A DNA stretch of 64,000 bases from Rhizobiales bacterium Ga0077545 (GTDB taxonomy: Bacteria; Pseudomonadota; Alphaproteobacteria; Rhizobiales; Methylopilaceae). Positions 1-9,001 of the stretch are shown here, in pieces (the first letter of the stretch is position 1; each line of letters begins with the position of its first letter). Below the pieces are notes generated by a model. It was not told the DNA's origin, searched no databases, and saw nothing but the letters and a program-made list of their open reading frames with translations. The stretch covers positions 1 through 64,000 of the forward strand of contig LNEV01000001.1 of the NCBI GenBank assembly GCA_001464335.1, given 5' to 3'. The translations under genes were made by a program, and so were the position numbers.

Positions 1-99
1 GAGCTCGCCGCAATTCCCCATAAAAAAGGCGGCGCACAGGCCGCCATGGACTACTTCACCGAAATCGCTCGGAAACAAACCAAAATCGCAGCAGAATAA
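1..99 (+). CDS. C-terminal end of an unidentified protein (partial)
   Basis: The frame is open from the first base and stops at TAA (97-99), so these are the last 32 codons of a gene that begins left of the window. The tail includes GGAQAAMDYFTEIARKQ and is too short to assign to a family. A terminator-like hairpin begins 18 bases after the stop, which supports this being a real gene end. Confidence 0.55.
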   Translation, partial: ELAAIPHKKGGAQAAMDYFTEIARKQTKIAAE

Positions 100-116
100 A
101 AGTCGAGCGTACGCAC

Positions 117-143
117 AGAACAGGCATGGCCCTGTTCTTTCTT
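117..143 (+). terminator. Rho-independent terminator
   Basis: AGAACAGG (117-124) pairs perfectly with CCTGTTCT (131-138) around a 6-nt loop and runs into TTTCTT. It closes the partial gene upstream and separates it from the beta-propeller gene starting at 162. Confidence 0.65.
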
Positions 144-161
144 GGATGAAGAGGTCGCGGT

Positions 162-1400
162 ATGACGCCGCCCGTGGGGCTGAAGATTCTGGTGTGCGGA
201 CGTTGGGACGCCGAAGTGACGGTCGTCGACCTTGACCGTGCGCTGAACCCGGCCGCACGGGACAAGGACGCGGCCATCGTCAACCGGGTGCGCGTGACGC
301 CGGACATCATGACGCCCACGGGCGCCGTCGCCGCCTGCGGTCTGCCGGTCAGTGTCTGCGTCGCGCAGGACATCGGGCGCATCTTCGTCGTCAACCATGC
401 CGGCAACGCATCGCCCGACGACACCGCACGCATGCCGCACGGGCATGCCGGGACGGTCGCCGTTCTCGATCTCGTGCGGACATTGCAGCCCTCGTCCGGG
501 CAATCGGCCCATGCGCTGCTCGAAACGATCGAGCTGCAGGCGGGCGGCCCTGTCGCGTGCGTCATGGCGGAGACGGGGCATCTTTTGGTGACGTCCGCGG
601 AAGGACGTGGGACGGAGGATGGCGGCTCCTCGGTTGCGGTGGTCGATGCCGTGAGCGCGCGTGTCGTTCATTCCTGTGTGCTTGAACATCGCGGCGAACC
701 CAGCCGGAGTTCGTCCCCGTCACCGGAATTCGGCGGCTTTCCTAATCCGAACGGGATTGCCATCTCCTCCGAACACGATCTCGTCTTTACAGCGAACGGC
801 GGAACGAACGATGTGTCGGTTCTGTCTCTGTCGAGGCTTCTTGCGTCTGAGCAGGCAGAGATCGGCCGGGTTCCTGTCTCGTCGGGACCGTTCGGGCTGG
901 CGGTCAGTCCGGATCAGCGCCTTCTTGCCACGGCCGATCGCGAGGATGCGGCGAGCGGAAAAGAGGGGGCCTTTATTTCCATCGTGTCCATTCCGGCTGC
1001 CGCGAGCGACCCCGCGAATGCCGTTGTGGCACGCATTCTCGTCGGCACGGACGACGAGGAGCAACCGAGCCGCCCCATCGGTATTGCCTTCTCTCCGGCG
1101 GGGGACGCTCTTTATGTGACGTGCACGCGAAGCGGTACGGTCAGCCGCATCGATGTCGCAGCAGCCCTTACGGGCGCGCGTCAGGAAGTGCGCCGCACTC
1201 TGACCGTCGGGCAGGGGACCGCCGCGCCGCGCGGCGTGCTGGCGACCCCGGACGGACGGTTCGTGGTTGTCGCGGGCGGGCAGAAGCTGGGCGCTCGTTC
1301 CGGTACGCTCTGGGTGCTTGATGCGGCCGATCTGACGGAAGTCGGGCGCGTTTCCGGGGTCGGCAACGAACCATATTTCATAGCGACCACAGGCGCTTGA
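162..1400 (+). CDS. YncE-like beta-propeller protein
   Basis: A 412-residue protein made of repeated YVTN-type beta-propeller blades, seen in three blades: PFGLAVSPDQRLLATAD, PIGIAFSPAGDALYVTC and PRGVLATPDGRFVVVAGG. Proteins of this fold (YncE and the lactonase family) bind ligands or proteins, and some hydrolyse lactones. No signal peptide is visible at the chosen ATG, which has GAAGAGG about 7 bases upstream, so a cytoplasmic location is likely. It lies just before the tctCBA operon, but the 16-bp operator upstream of tctC separates them, so co-regulation is unclear. The substrate is unknown. Confidence 0.75.
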   Translation: MTPPVGLKILVCGRWDAEVTVVDLDRALNPAARDKDAAIVNRVRVTPDIMTPTGAVAACGLPVSVCVAQDIGRIFVVNHAGNASPDDTARMPHGHAGTVAVLDLVRTLQPSSGQSAHALLETIELQAGGPVACVMAETGHLLVTSAEGRGTEDGGSSVAVVDAVSARVVHSCVLEHRGEPSRSSSPSPEFGGFPNPNGIAISSEHDLVFTANGGTNDVSVLSLSRLLASEQAEIGRVPVSSGPFGLAVSPDQRLLATADREDAASGKEGAFISIVSIPAAASDPANAVVARILVGTDDEEQPSRPIGIAFSPAGDALYVTCTRSGTVSRIDVAAALTGARQEVRRTLTVGQGTAAPRGVLATPDGRFVVVAGGQKLGARSGTLWVLDAADLTEVGRVSGVGNEPYFIATTGA

Positions 1401-1467
1401 GGCGCTGAGGAAAGTCTTTTTGCCGGTAAGGTGGAAAGTCGTTGCATTCCACCCATGACGTGTCAAA

Positions 1468-1483
1468 CTGAATTCATAATTCA
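1468..1483. promoter_or_regulatory. Candidate operator upstream of tctC (copy 1)
   Basis: CTGAATTCATAATTCA has palindromic arms TGAATT/AATTCA (read on the other strand) around a 3-bp centre. The identical 16-mer occurs in inverted orientation at 5468-5483, upstream of the dehydrogenase gene. It lies about 45 bases before the tctC start, a typical repressor position. The regulator is not identified. Confidence 0.5.
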
Positions 1484-1526
1484 AATCCGACGCGAAAAAT
1501 CGCGCGGAAACCTGGGGAGGTTCCTG

Positions 1527-2507
1527 ATGACTGTCTCACGCAGAAAGTTCGTGATTGGTGCGGCGACTCTTGCCGTCGGCATGGCCTCGGTGGCCGGAAC
1601 GGCATTCGGTCAGGGCTGGACGCCCACCCGCGATGTGGAACTGGTGATCCCGTTTGGCGTGGGCGGCGGTTCGGATCTGATGGCGCGCGTGATCGGCAAG
1701 GTTATCGTGGAAGAAAAGCTTCTTCCCGTTCCGCTGGTCATTAACAACCGTCCGGGCGGCGGCGGCGCGGCCGGCATCGGCTATGTGTCGGCCAGCCGCA
1801 AGGCGGACCCGCACACGATCATTCTGGTCAACGGCACGACCCAGATCACGCCGATCCTGACGCCGCAGGCAAAAACTCTCACCGAAGTTCAGCCTGTCGC
1901 CAACTTCATGCTGGACGACTTCCTGCTCTTCGTGAAAGGCGATTCGAAATACAAGACGATTCAGGAATTCGTCGAGGACGTGAAGTCAAAGCCCGACAAG
2001 ACCTTCAACTTCGCGACGGGCGGCACCACCGACGTCATGGCGATCACGGTGTTTTCGAAAGCCATCGGCAAGCAGATCAATCCGGTCAACTTCAATTCCG
2101 GCGGTGAAGCGCTCACCAATCTTCTGGGCGGCCATGTGGACGGGGTCATCGGCAATCCGCTCGAGTTCATGGGGCACCTGAAGTCGGGGGCCGTGCGTGC
2201 TCTCGGCGTGTTCCGCGACGACCGCTTCGAGGCGTTCGGTGATGTACCGACGATGAAGGAATCGGGCATCAACGCCGAAAACTTCCAGATGTGGCGCGGC
2301 ATCGCCCTTCCCAAGGGCGTGAGCGAGGAGGTCCAGACCTACTGGCAGGGCATCATGCGCAAGGTCGCTGAGTCCGCCACGATGAAGAAATACATCGCCG
2401 ACAATGCGGCGGCGGAGTCTTTCATCGTCGGCAAGGATTTCGAAGCTTTCCTCGCCAACCAGGAGAAGCTGTACCGCGACCTCCTGGGAAAACCCGCTGC
2501 TCAGTGA
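1527..2507 (+). CDS. TTT-family substrate-binding protein (TctC)
   Basis: A 326-residue periplasmic solute-binding protein of the Bug/TctC family, which captures carboxylates for the TctAB membrane part. The N-terminus carries SRRKFVIG and a hydrophobic stretch ending in GTAFGQG, a Tat-like signal peptide. Typical family motifs follow: VELVIPFGVGGGSDLMAR and NRPGGGGAAGIGYV. The ATG at 1527 is preceded by GGGGAGG (1514-1520); the frame is open further upstream, but that part has no signal character. tctB starts 11 bases after its stop, making a C-B-A operon. The ligand cannot be read from sequence; neighbours suggest an organic acid activated later to a CoA thioester. Confidence 0.9.
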   Translation: MTVSRRKFVIGAATLAVGMASVAGTAFGQGWTPTRDVELVIPFGVGGGSDLMARVIGKVIVEEKLLPVPLVINNRPGGGGAAGIGYVSASRKADPHTIILVNGTTQITPILTPQAKTLTEVQPVANFMLDDFLLFVKGDSKYKTIQEFVEDVKSKPDKTFNFATGGTTDVMAITVFSKAIGKQINPVNFNSGGEALTNLLGGHVDGVIGNPLEFMGHLKSGAVRALGVFRDDRFEAFGDVPTMKESGINAENFQMWRGIALPKGVSEEVQTYWQGIMRKVAESATMKKYIADNAAAESFIVGKDFEAFLANQEKLYRDLLGKPAAQ

Positions 2508-2518
2508 GGCAATAGCAT

Positions 2519-2974
2519 ATGAAACTGGATGCGATTAAAGGCGAAATCGCTTTCGCCGCCTTATTCGCGACCGTTGGTCTGTACTGGGTCGCGGGGTCTC
2601 TGGACTTCGCGATCTGGTCGGGCTTCGCGCCGGATTCGGGTTTCCTGCCGCTTGTCTTCGGGGTGCTGCTGGTCGGGCTGTCCGTCGGTGTCATCGTCAT
2701 GCTGCTGACGACGCCCGTCGAACAGGTCGTCGAGCGTGAGCCGCTGACGAAATCGTTCAAGCTCCTCGGCGCGCTCATATTGGCCGTAGCCAGCCTCGAT
2801 TTTGTCGGCTTCGCGGTTCCGCTCTTTCTCATGATGCTCTTCATGTTTTCCTATGTGGAGAAGTTGCCGCTCGTGCGCTCGACGATTGTCTCGGCTGTCG
2901 TTACAGGCATCTTCCTTGTGATCTTTGCGCGCTGGCTCCAGATCCCGGTGCCCGTCTTCCCCTGGAGCTACTGA
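2519..2974 (+). CDS. TTT-family small membrane subunit (TctB)
   Basis: A 151-residue hydrophobic protein with about four membrane segments (for example FAALFATVGLYWVAGSL, LPLVFGVLLVGLSVGVIVML and FAVPLFLMMLFMFSYV). This is the length and pattern of TctB/DUF1468, the small permease subunit. It lies between tctC and tctA, with a 1-base gap to tctA, so the three are co-transcribed and probably translationally coupled. Confidence 0.88.
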   Translation: MKLDAIKGEIAFAALFATVGLYWVAGSLDFAIWSGFAPDSGFLPLVFGVLLVGLSVGVIVMLLTTPVEQVVEREPLTKSFKLLGALILAVASLDFVGFAVPLFLMMLFMFSYVEKLPLVRSTIVSAVVTGIFLVIFARWLQIPVPVFPWSY

Positions 2975-2975
2975 C

Positions 2976-4478
2976 ATGGAATCTCTGATGGATCTTGCTG
3001 GCGGTTTCTCGACGGCAATTACACCGACAAATCTTCTGATGTGTTTCCTCGGTGTGTTCCTCGGCCAGCTCGTCGGCGTGCTGCCCGGGATTGGCCCGTC
3101 GGCGGCGATTGCTCTTCTGCTGCCGCTGACCTTCGGCTCCGATCCGACCGCGTCGATCATCATGTTCGCGGGCATCTATTACGGCGCCCAGTACGGCGGA
3201 ACCATCACCTCGGTGCTGCTGAGCGTGCCGGGCGAGTCCACCACCGTGATGACCAGCATCGAAGGCTATCAGATGGCCAAGAGGGGCGATGCCGGCAAAG
3301 CGCTCGGCATCGCCGCCATCGGCTCGTTCTTCGCCGGAACAATCGGCGCCCTCGGTTTGACGCTCGTGGCGCCGCCTCTGGCAAAGGCCGCTCTGTCGTT
3401 TGGACCGCCGGAATATTTCTCGCTCGTCGTTCTGGGTCTTATGGCGCTGGCCGCGGTCAGCGGCGCATCCGTCCTGAAGGGTGTTGCTGCCGGCATTGCC
3501 GGGCTCATCCTGGCAACGATCGGCATCGATCCGCAAACGGGTATTTCGCGTTTCGACTTCGGAGCGGTGTGGCTGCTGGACGGCATCGAGTTCATCGTGC
3601 TGACCGTGGCTTTGTTCGGCATCGGTGAAGTGCTCGCCAGCTGTTCGCAGGCCACCGAGCAGCCGGTTGCGAAAGTCGGCAAAGTTTTGCCGAACCGCGA
3701 CGAGATGCGGCGGAGCGTGCCGGCGATCCTGCGCGGAACGACGATCGGATTTTTCGTCGGCGTACTGCCCGCAACAGGCGCGACGATCGCAAGTTTCGTC
3801 GCCTACATCGTCGAGAAGAAGGTTTCGAAGCATCCGGAGAAATTCGGCACCGGCGTGATCGAAGGTGTGGCCGGTCCGGAAGCGTCCAACAACGCGGCCG
3901 CGACCGCGGCCATGATCCCGATGCTCGCGCTCGGTATTCCGGGTTCCGGCACGACGGCGATCATTCTGGGCGCGCTCATCATGTTCGGCCTGCAGCCCGG
4001 GCCGGAAATGTTCACGCAGAATTCGAGCCTTGTCTGGGCGGTCATCGCGAGCCTTTACATCGGCAATGTGATGCTTCTCATCATGAACCTGCCGCTTGCC
4101 AACATGTTCGCGCAGCTTCTCAAAGTGCCGTACAAATGGCTTTACCCGCCGATCATCACGCTGTGCATTCTCGGCGTTTTCTCGCAGGCGAACAGCATCG
4201 AAGATTGCTGGCTTCTAGCGGGCTTCGGTGCGCTGGGCTGGGCGATGAAGCGCTATGACTGGCCAGCTGCGCCGATGATCCTCGGCCTCGTCCTCGGACC
4301 GATCTTCGAAAGTTCGCTGCGGCAGTCGCTGACGATCTCGCACGGATCGTTCGATATCTTCATGACACGGCCCATTTCCCTGTCTCTGCTTGTCGTGGCG
4401 GTGCTCTTCCTCGTACTTCCGGTTCTGGCGAGCATCATCGGCAAGCGTAAGGCACCATCGGTTGGAGAATGCGCGTGA
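2976..4478 (+). CDS. TTT-family large membrane subunit (TctA)
   Basis: A 500-residue permease with about 11-12 membrane segments and the TctA repeats: LVGVLPGIGPSAAIALLLPL near the N-terminus and EASNNAAATAAMIPMLALGI near residue 300. It forms the translocation channel with TctB and is fed by TctC, driven by cation symport. The ATG at 2976 directly follows the tctB stop. The next gene, an isomerase-like enzyme, starts two bases after its stop, tying transport to a dedicated catabolic enzyme. Confidence 0.92.
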   Translation: MESLMDLAGGFSTAITPTNLLMCFLGVFLGQLVGVLPGIGPSAAIALLLPLTFGSDPTASIIMFAGIYYGAQYGGTITSVLLSVPGESTTVMTSIEGYQMAKRGDAGKALGIAAIGSFFAGTIGALGLTLVAPPLAKAALSFGPPEYFSLVVLGLMALAAVSGASVLKGVAAGIAGLILATIGIDPQTGISRFDFGAVWLLDGIEFIVLTVALFGIGEVLASCSQATEQPVAKVGKVLPNRDEMRRSVPAILRGTTIGFFVGVLPATGATIASFVAYIVEKKVSKHPEKFGTGVIEGVAGPEASNNAAATAAMIPMLALGIPGSGTTAIILGALIMFGLQPGPEMFTQNSSLVWAVIASLYIGNVMLLIMNLPLANMFAQLLKVPYKWLYPPIITLCILGVFSQANSIEDCWLLAGFGALGWAMKRYDWPAAPMILGLVLGPIFESSLRQSLTISHGSFDIFMTRPISLSLLVVAVLFLVLPVLASIIGKRKAPSVGECA

Positions 4479-4480
4479 GC

Positions 4481-5320
4481 ATGAAAGAACGCATCGGGAT
4501 CGATCTCAATCGTCGTATCGGCCTTGCGCCGGGGCTCGATTGGGCGATCAGGAACGGGCTCCGGTTCGTGGATATCTGTCTCGACCCGGACCCGGACCTG
4601 CTGGACCCGGCGCACCGCAAGCTAAAGGAGGCCCGCGCCAAGCTGGAGGCGAACGGCCTTACTCTCGGCGTGCATACATTGTCCTCGATGAATGTGGCCG
4701 AGAACTGCCCCTTTTTGTCCGAGGCGGCCGATAAATATCTGGAGGCCTATGTGCGGTCGGCGAAGGCGATCGGTGCGGGCTGGGTCATCGTTCACGGCGG
4801 ATATCACTTCACGGCGGACAAGCAGGAGCGCATGGAAATCGCCATCGCGCGCATCCAGCGCCTGGCGAAGATTGCCGAGAGCGAGGGCATGACAATCCTT
4901 CTGGAGAACATGAACCCTGAGCCTGCGGGCGCCGAGGTCAAGTATCTCGTCCACGATGTCGAGGAGGCAAAATACTATTTCTCGAACCTGACATCGCCGG
5001 CGATCCGCTGGGCGTTCACCTCGAACCACGCACATATGCTGCCTTATGGCGTTCGCGGCTTCATCGAGCAGATGGAGGCGTTCGGCATGGGCGTCGAGCG
5101 GATCGGAGAAGTCCGGCTTGCCGACAATTGGGGCACGGTGGAGGAACATTTGTATCCCGGCACCGCAAACATGGATTTTGCCGAACTGTTTCGCATGCTC
5201 GAAAGCCGCGGTTATCGCGGCCATTACATGCAGGATTACACGACGATCGATGAGATGCTGTCAGGGCGTGATATTGTAGCCCGGATCGCGGACGACGTGG
5301 TCGGGAAGATCCCCGCGTAA
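4481..5320 (+). CDS. Xylose-isomerase-like TIM-barrel protein
   Basis: About 279 residues of the AP-endonuclease-2/sugar phosphate isomerase-epimerase superfamily, a TIM barrel that usually binds a divalent metal. Visible barrel elements are LTLGVHTLSSMN, GAGWVIVHGGYHF, MTILLENMNPEP (probable metal-binding Glu) and RLADNWGTVEEHLYPGTANMD. The start could also be the ATG at 4469 overlapping tctA; 4481 is preferred because the SD-like GGAG lies too close to 4469. A hairpin downstream (5353-5377) probably ends the operon. The reaction is unknown; isomerisation or epimerisation of the imported acid is an inference. Confidence 0.75.
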   Translation: MKERIGIDLNRRIGLAPGLDWAIRNGLRFVDICLDPDPDLLDPAHRKLKEARAKLEANGLTLGVHTLSSMNVAENCPFLSEAADKYLEAYVRSAKAIGAGWVIVHGGYHFTADKQERMEIAIARIQRLAKIAESEGMTILLENMNPEPAGAEVKYLVHDVEEAKYYFSNLTSPAIRWAFTSNHAHMLPYGVRGFIEQMEAFGMGVERIGEVRLADNWGTVEEHLYPGTANMDFAELFRMLESRGYRGHYMQDYTTIDEMLSGRDIVARIADDVVGKIPA

Positions 5321-5352
5321 GACGCGTCCGGTGCCAGGAAGGCCTTTTTTCA

Positions 5353-5377
5353 CCCGCTCAGCCACGTGCTGAGCGGG
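5353..5377 (+). terminator. Hairpin, probable terminator of the first tct operon
   Basis: CCCGCTCAGC (5353-5362) and GCTGAGCGGG (5368-5377) form a perfect 10-bp stem with loop CACGT, 33 bases after the isomerase stop. The tail CGCTTCTGCTTGTTTC is only moderately T-rich, so termination may be partial. Confidence 0.55.
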
Positions 5378-5467
5378 CGCTTCTGCTTGTTTCTCCTATA
5401 GTATGTACGTATTGCATTGCTGGTCTGCAAATTTGCATGGGCTGCGATATTCCGTCGCTGCCAAAAA

Positions 5468-5483
5468 TGAATTATGAATTCAG
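5468..5483. promoter_or_regulatory. Candidate operator upstream of the dehydrogenase (copy 2)
   Basis: TGAATTATGAATTCAG is the exact reverse complement of the 16-mer at 1468-1483. It lies 52 bases before the start codon at 5536. Two identical AT-rich palindromes in the two promoter regions of one gene group suggest one regulator controls both transcripts. Confidence 0.5.
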
Positions 5484-5535
5484 AATAGAAAAAAGAGACG
5501 CAGCGGTCTTTTGAGCTGCGAACGGGAGGCAAGAA

Positions 5536-6609
5536 ATGCCAGCTTACAAAACGATGATCTTCGGGGCCTCCTACGGCTCCCTTCTCGCAACCAAGCTCGC
5601 AATGGCCGGACATGACGTCACGCTTGTCTGTCTTCCCGCCGAAGCAGAGCTGATCAACGCCGAGGGCACGTTCGTGCGTCTTCCGGTGCGCGGGCCGAAG
5701 GGGCCTTTGCAGGTCGAGGTCGCATCGCGCGCATTGCCGGGGCGTATTTCCGCCGCGACGACCGACGAGGCAAATCCTACGGATTTCGATCTCGTCGGCC
5801 TGGCCATGCAGGAGCCGCAATATGGCGCGCCGGGCGTGCGCCAGCTTCTGGACGCCACGGCCAAGGCGAAAGTGCCGTGCATGTCGATCATGAACATGCC
5901 GCCGCTGCCCTATCTCAAGCGGATCCCCGGCCTCGACGCATCGAAACTCAAGCACTGCTACACGGACCCGAGCGTGTGGGACAGCTTCGATCCGGACTTC
6001 CTGACGCTCTGCAGCCCCGATCCTCAGGGCTTCCGCCCGCCGGAGGAGAAAGCCAATGTTCTGCAGGTGACGCTGCCGACCAATTTCAAGGTCGCGGCCT
6101 TCGACATCGACGCGCCGAACGCGATGCTTCAGCAGATGCAGGCCGACATCGAGGCCGTGCGTGTCGACACCGAGCAGGGCAATATCGAGCTTCCGGTGAA
6201 ACTGAAGTTCCATCGGTCCGTGTTCGTGCCGCTCGCAAAATGGGCGATGCTCCTGACGGGCAATTATCGCTGCGTCCAGCGCGACGGTGCGCGGTCCATC
6301 CGCGATGCCGTGCATACGGACATCGAGGTGTCGCGCGGCGTTTATGACTGGGTCAAGGAGGTCTGCCTCAAGCTCGGCGCGGCCCCGGAGGATCTGGTGC
6401 CCTTCGAGAAATATGCGGCAGCGGCGGAAGGGCTCGCGAAGCCGTCTTCCGCGGCGCGGGCGCTGTTCGCCGGCGCGCCGAACATCGAGCGTGTCGATCT
6501 TCTCGTGCAGTCCGTGGCCGCGCAGATCGGCATGCGCAATGCGACGGTCGACGAGACCGTGGAGATGGTCACGACGCGCCTTGCGGAAAATCGGAAAAAG
6601 GCAGCCTGA
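5536..6609 (+). CDS. Ketopantoate-reductase-like NAD(P)-dependent dehydrogenase
   Basis: A 357-residue protein with an N-terminal Rossmann fold: MIFGASYGSLLATKLAMAGHDVTLV. The glycine motif is G-A-S-Y-G-S rather than the usual GxGxxG. Overall layout resembles the ApbA/PanE and 6-phosphogluconate-dehydrogenase-like superfamily, with an all-alpha C-terminal half. GGGAGG lies 6 bases before the ATG. It is followed by an acyl-CoA synthetase gene in the same direction and shares an operator with the tct operon, so it more likely oxidises or reduces a 2-oxo/2-hydroxy acid in that pathway than makes pantoate. Substrate unknown. Confidence 0.65.
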   Translation: MPAYKTMIFGASYGSLLATKLAMAGHDVTLVCLPAEAELINAEGTFVRLPVRGPKGPLQVEVASRALPGRISAATTDEANPTDFDLVGLAMQEPQYGAPGVRQLLDATAKAKVPCMSIMNMPPLPYLKRIPGLDASKLKHCYTDPSVWDSFDPDFLTLCSPDPQGFRPPEEKANVLQVTLPTNFKVAAFDIDAPNAMLQQMQADIEAVRVDTEQGNIELPVKLKFHRSVFVPLAKWAMLLTGNYRCVQRDGARSIRDAVHTDIEVSRGVYDWVKEVCLKLGAAPEDLVPFEKYAAAAEGLAKPSSAARALFAGAPNIERVDLLVQSVAAQIGMRNATVDETVEMVTTRLAENRKKAA

Positions 6610-6751
6610 CGACGCGCGACCTCTCCTCCCGGTCGCAACCTCGCGCGCACCGTTTCAATTCGGTGCGCGCCCTTTCTTTCGATCTCAGGGCGTCGCCTGT
6701 CTCCATGCGCATATGCGGGGGAGGGAGGCGTCTGTTCAGCAGAGGCTTCCG

Positions 6752-8890
6752 ATGACCGAATTCAAGGTGAACACAGACGCCGTCCGCAAGGTTCTGGACG
6801 TGGTGAAGGCGGCGGGGCGCGATGCGCTGACGGCACCGGAGGGCAAGCTGGTCGCCGATGCGTACGGCATCCCCGTGCCCGGAGAAGGCCTTGCGGGATC
6901 GGCCGACGAGGCGGCGAGGCTCGCCACCGGCATGGGCTATCCGGTCGTGATGAAGATCGTTTCGCCCGACATCCTGCACAAGACGGAGGCCGGCGGGGTG
7001 ATTGTCGGCGTGAAGTCGGGCGCCGAGGCGAAGGCGGCCTACGACACGATTCTCGCCAACGCGAAGTCATATAAGGACACTGCCAGGATCGAAGGCGTCC
7101 AGGTGCAGCAGATGCTGAAAGGCGGCACCGAGGTGATAGTGGGATCGATCACCGACCAGTCCTTCGGCAAGCTCGTTGCGTTCGGCCTTGGCGGCGTTCT
7201 TGTCGAGGTGCTGAAGGACATCACTTTCCGCCTCGCGCCGATCACCCGGGACGAGGCGCTGAAGCAGATCGACAGCATCCGGGCGCGCGAGCTTCTGGAA
7301 GGTGTGCGTGGCTCCGCGGCCGTCGACAAAAGTGCCCTTGCCGACATCATCGTGCGCGTCGCCCGGCTCGTGACCGATTTCCCCGAGATCGTCGAACTCG
7401 ATCTCAATCCGGTGTTTGCGACAGCGCAGGACGCTGTCGCGGCGGATGTGCGCATCGTGGTCGATTTCACCTACAAGCCGCGCGAGCAGACCCGCACGCA
7501 CGAGGAGATCGTCGCGGGGATGAAGCGCATCATGGAGCCGAAAGCGATTGCCGTGATCGGGGCCTCCAACGAGGCGGGCAAGATCGGCAATTCGGTGATG
7601 AAGAACATCGTGGGCGGCGGATACAAGGGCAAGCTCTTCCCGGTGCATCCGAAGGCCGACGAGATCCTCGGCATCAAGGCGTACAGATCGGTCAAGGACA
7701 TTCCCGGCGAGGTCGATGTCGCGGTGTTCGCCATTCCGGCGAAATTCGTGCCGGCCGCCCTGATCGAGTGCGGCGAGAAGAAGATCACCGGCGCGGTCCT
7801 GATCCCGTCGGGCTTCGCCGAGGCCAACGAGCCCGAACTGCAGGACGAGGTCGTCGCGATCGGCAAAAAATACGACATCCGCCTGTTGGGCCCGAACATC
7901 TACGGCTTCTACTACACGCCCCAGAACCTGTCGGCGACGTTCTGCACGCCGTTCGATGTGAAGGGTTCGGCCGCGCTGTCCTCGCAGTCGGGCGGCATCG
8001 GCATGGCGATCATCGGCTTCTCGCGCTCGGCCAAGATGGGCGTGTCGGCGATTGTCGGCCTCGGCAACAAATCCGACGTGGACGAAGACGACCTGCTCGC
8101 CTTCTTCGAGCAGGACAAGCACACCAACATCATCGCCATGCATCTGGAGGATCTGAAGGACGGCCGGGCCTTTTCGGAGGCCGCCATCCGCGTGTCGAAG
8201 AAGAAGCCGATCGTCGTGCTGAAAGCCGGACGCACCTCCGCGGGTGCGGCGGCGGCCGCCTCGCACACCGGTGCGCTCGCCGGTAACGACAAGATCTATG
8301 AGGATGTGTTCGGCCAGTCGGGCGTCATTCGCGCCCGCTCGCTGCGCCAGTTGCTGGAGTTCGCGCGCGGCGTGCCGCTGCTGCCGACGCCCAAAGGCGA
8401 GAACGTCGTCATCATCACGGGCGCGGGCGGTTCCGGCGTGCTTCTGTCGGACGCGGTGGACGACAACGGCATGGCGCTCTACAGGATTCCCGAGGACCTC
8501 GACGCCGCGTTCCGAAAGTTCATCCCGCCGTTCGGTGCCGCCGGAAACCCGGTCGACATCACCGGCGGCGAGCCGCCGGAAACCTACAAGAAAACGGTTC
8601 GCCTGGGGCTCGAGGATGAGCGCGTGCACGCACTGATCCTCGGCTATTGGCACACGATCGTCACGCCCCCGATGGTGTTCGCAAAACTCATGGTCGAGGT
8701 GCGCGACGAGATGAAGGCCAAGGGCATCGAAAAGCCAATCGTCGCCTCGCTGGCCGGCGACGTGGAAGTCGAGGAAGCCGCCGAATATCTCTACCAGCGC
8801 GGCATTCCCGCTTACGCCTATTCCACCGAACTCCCGGTCGAGGTGCTGGGTGCAAAATACAAATGGGCGCGCGGGGCCGGATTGATCTGA
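6752..8890 (+). CDS. Acyl-CoA synthetase (NDP-forming), acetate-CoA ligase family
   Basis: A 712-residue single-chain NDP-forming acyl-CoA synthetase, which interconverts acyl-CoA and acid plus ATP through a phosphohistidine. The ATP-grasp domain is at the N-terminus (about residues 1-230, with GYPVVMKIVSPDILHKTEAG). The CoA-binding Rossmann domain follows (IAVIGASNEAGKIGN near 266), then the succinyl-CoA-ligase-like domains with the predicted phospho-His in SHTGALAGND (His505). This order is permuted relative to the common CoA-binding-first arrangement. The ATG at 6752 has AGAGG upstream. In context it would activate or release the acid handled by the preceding genes. Confidence 0.85.
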   Translation: MTEFKVNTDAVRKVLDVVKAAGRDALTAPEGKLVADAYGIPVPGEGLAGSADEAARLATGMGYPVVMKIVSPDILHKTEAGGVIVGVKSGAEAKAAYDTILANAKSYKDTARIEGVQVQQMLKGGTEVIVGSITDQSFGKLVAFGLGGVLVEVLKDITFRLAPITRDEALKQIDSIRARELLEGVRGSAAVDKSALADIIVRVARLVTDFPEIVELDLNPVFATAQDAVAADVRIVVDFTYKPREQTRTHEEIVAGMKRIMEPKAIAVIGASNEAGKIGNSVMKNIVGGGYKGKLFPVHPKADEILGIKAYRSVKDIPGEVDVAVFAIPAKFVPAALIECGEKKITGAVLIPSGFAEANEPELQDEVVAIGKKYDIRLLGPNIYGFYYTPQNLSATFCTPFDVKGSAALSSQSGGIGMAIIGFSRSAKMGVSAIVGLGNKSDVDEDDLLAFFEQDKHTNIIAMHLEDLKDGRAFSEAAIRVSKKKPIVVLKAGRTSAGAAAAASHTGALAGNDKIYEDVFGQSGVIRARSLRQLLEFARGVPLLPTPKGENVVIITGAGGSGVLLSDAVDDNGMALYRIPEDLDAAFRKFIPPFGAAGNPVDITGGEPPETYKKTVRLGLEDERVHALILGYWHTIVTPPMVFAKLMVEVRDEMKAKGIEKPIVASLAGDVEVEEAAEYLYQRGIPAYAYSTELPVEVLGAKYKWARGAGLI

Positions 8891-9001
8891 TGGACTGATC
8901 GGTGGAAACACCGCGCGGGTTACGACGATGCGCCTCACGGTTGGTGGACATTCGCCCCGAATGAGCATGTAAGGAGCGGACAGACTTTCAAACCATCATC
9001 G

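Noticed and set aside
2901-3833. A 310-codon minus-strand frame opposite tctA
   Set aside because: Arg/Gln/His-rich shadow of a clearly recognised permease gene; no start signals or homology.
7067-8968. A 633-codon open frame on the minus strand opposite the acyl-CoA synthetase
   Set aside because: It is a codon-bias shadow of the real gene: composition is His/Arg/Asp-rich with no recognisable domain, and the plus-strand frame has full family motifs.
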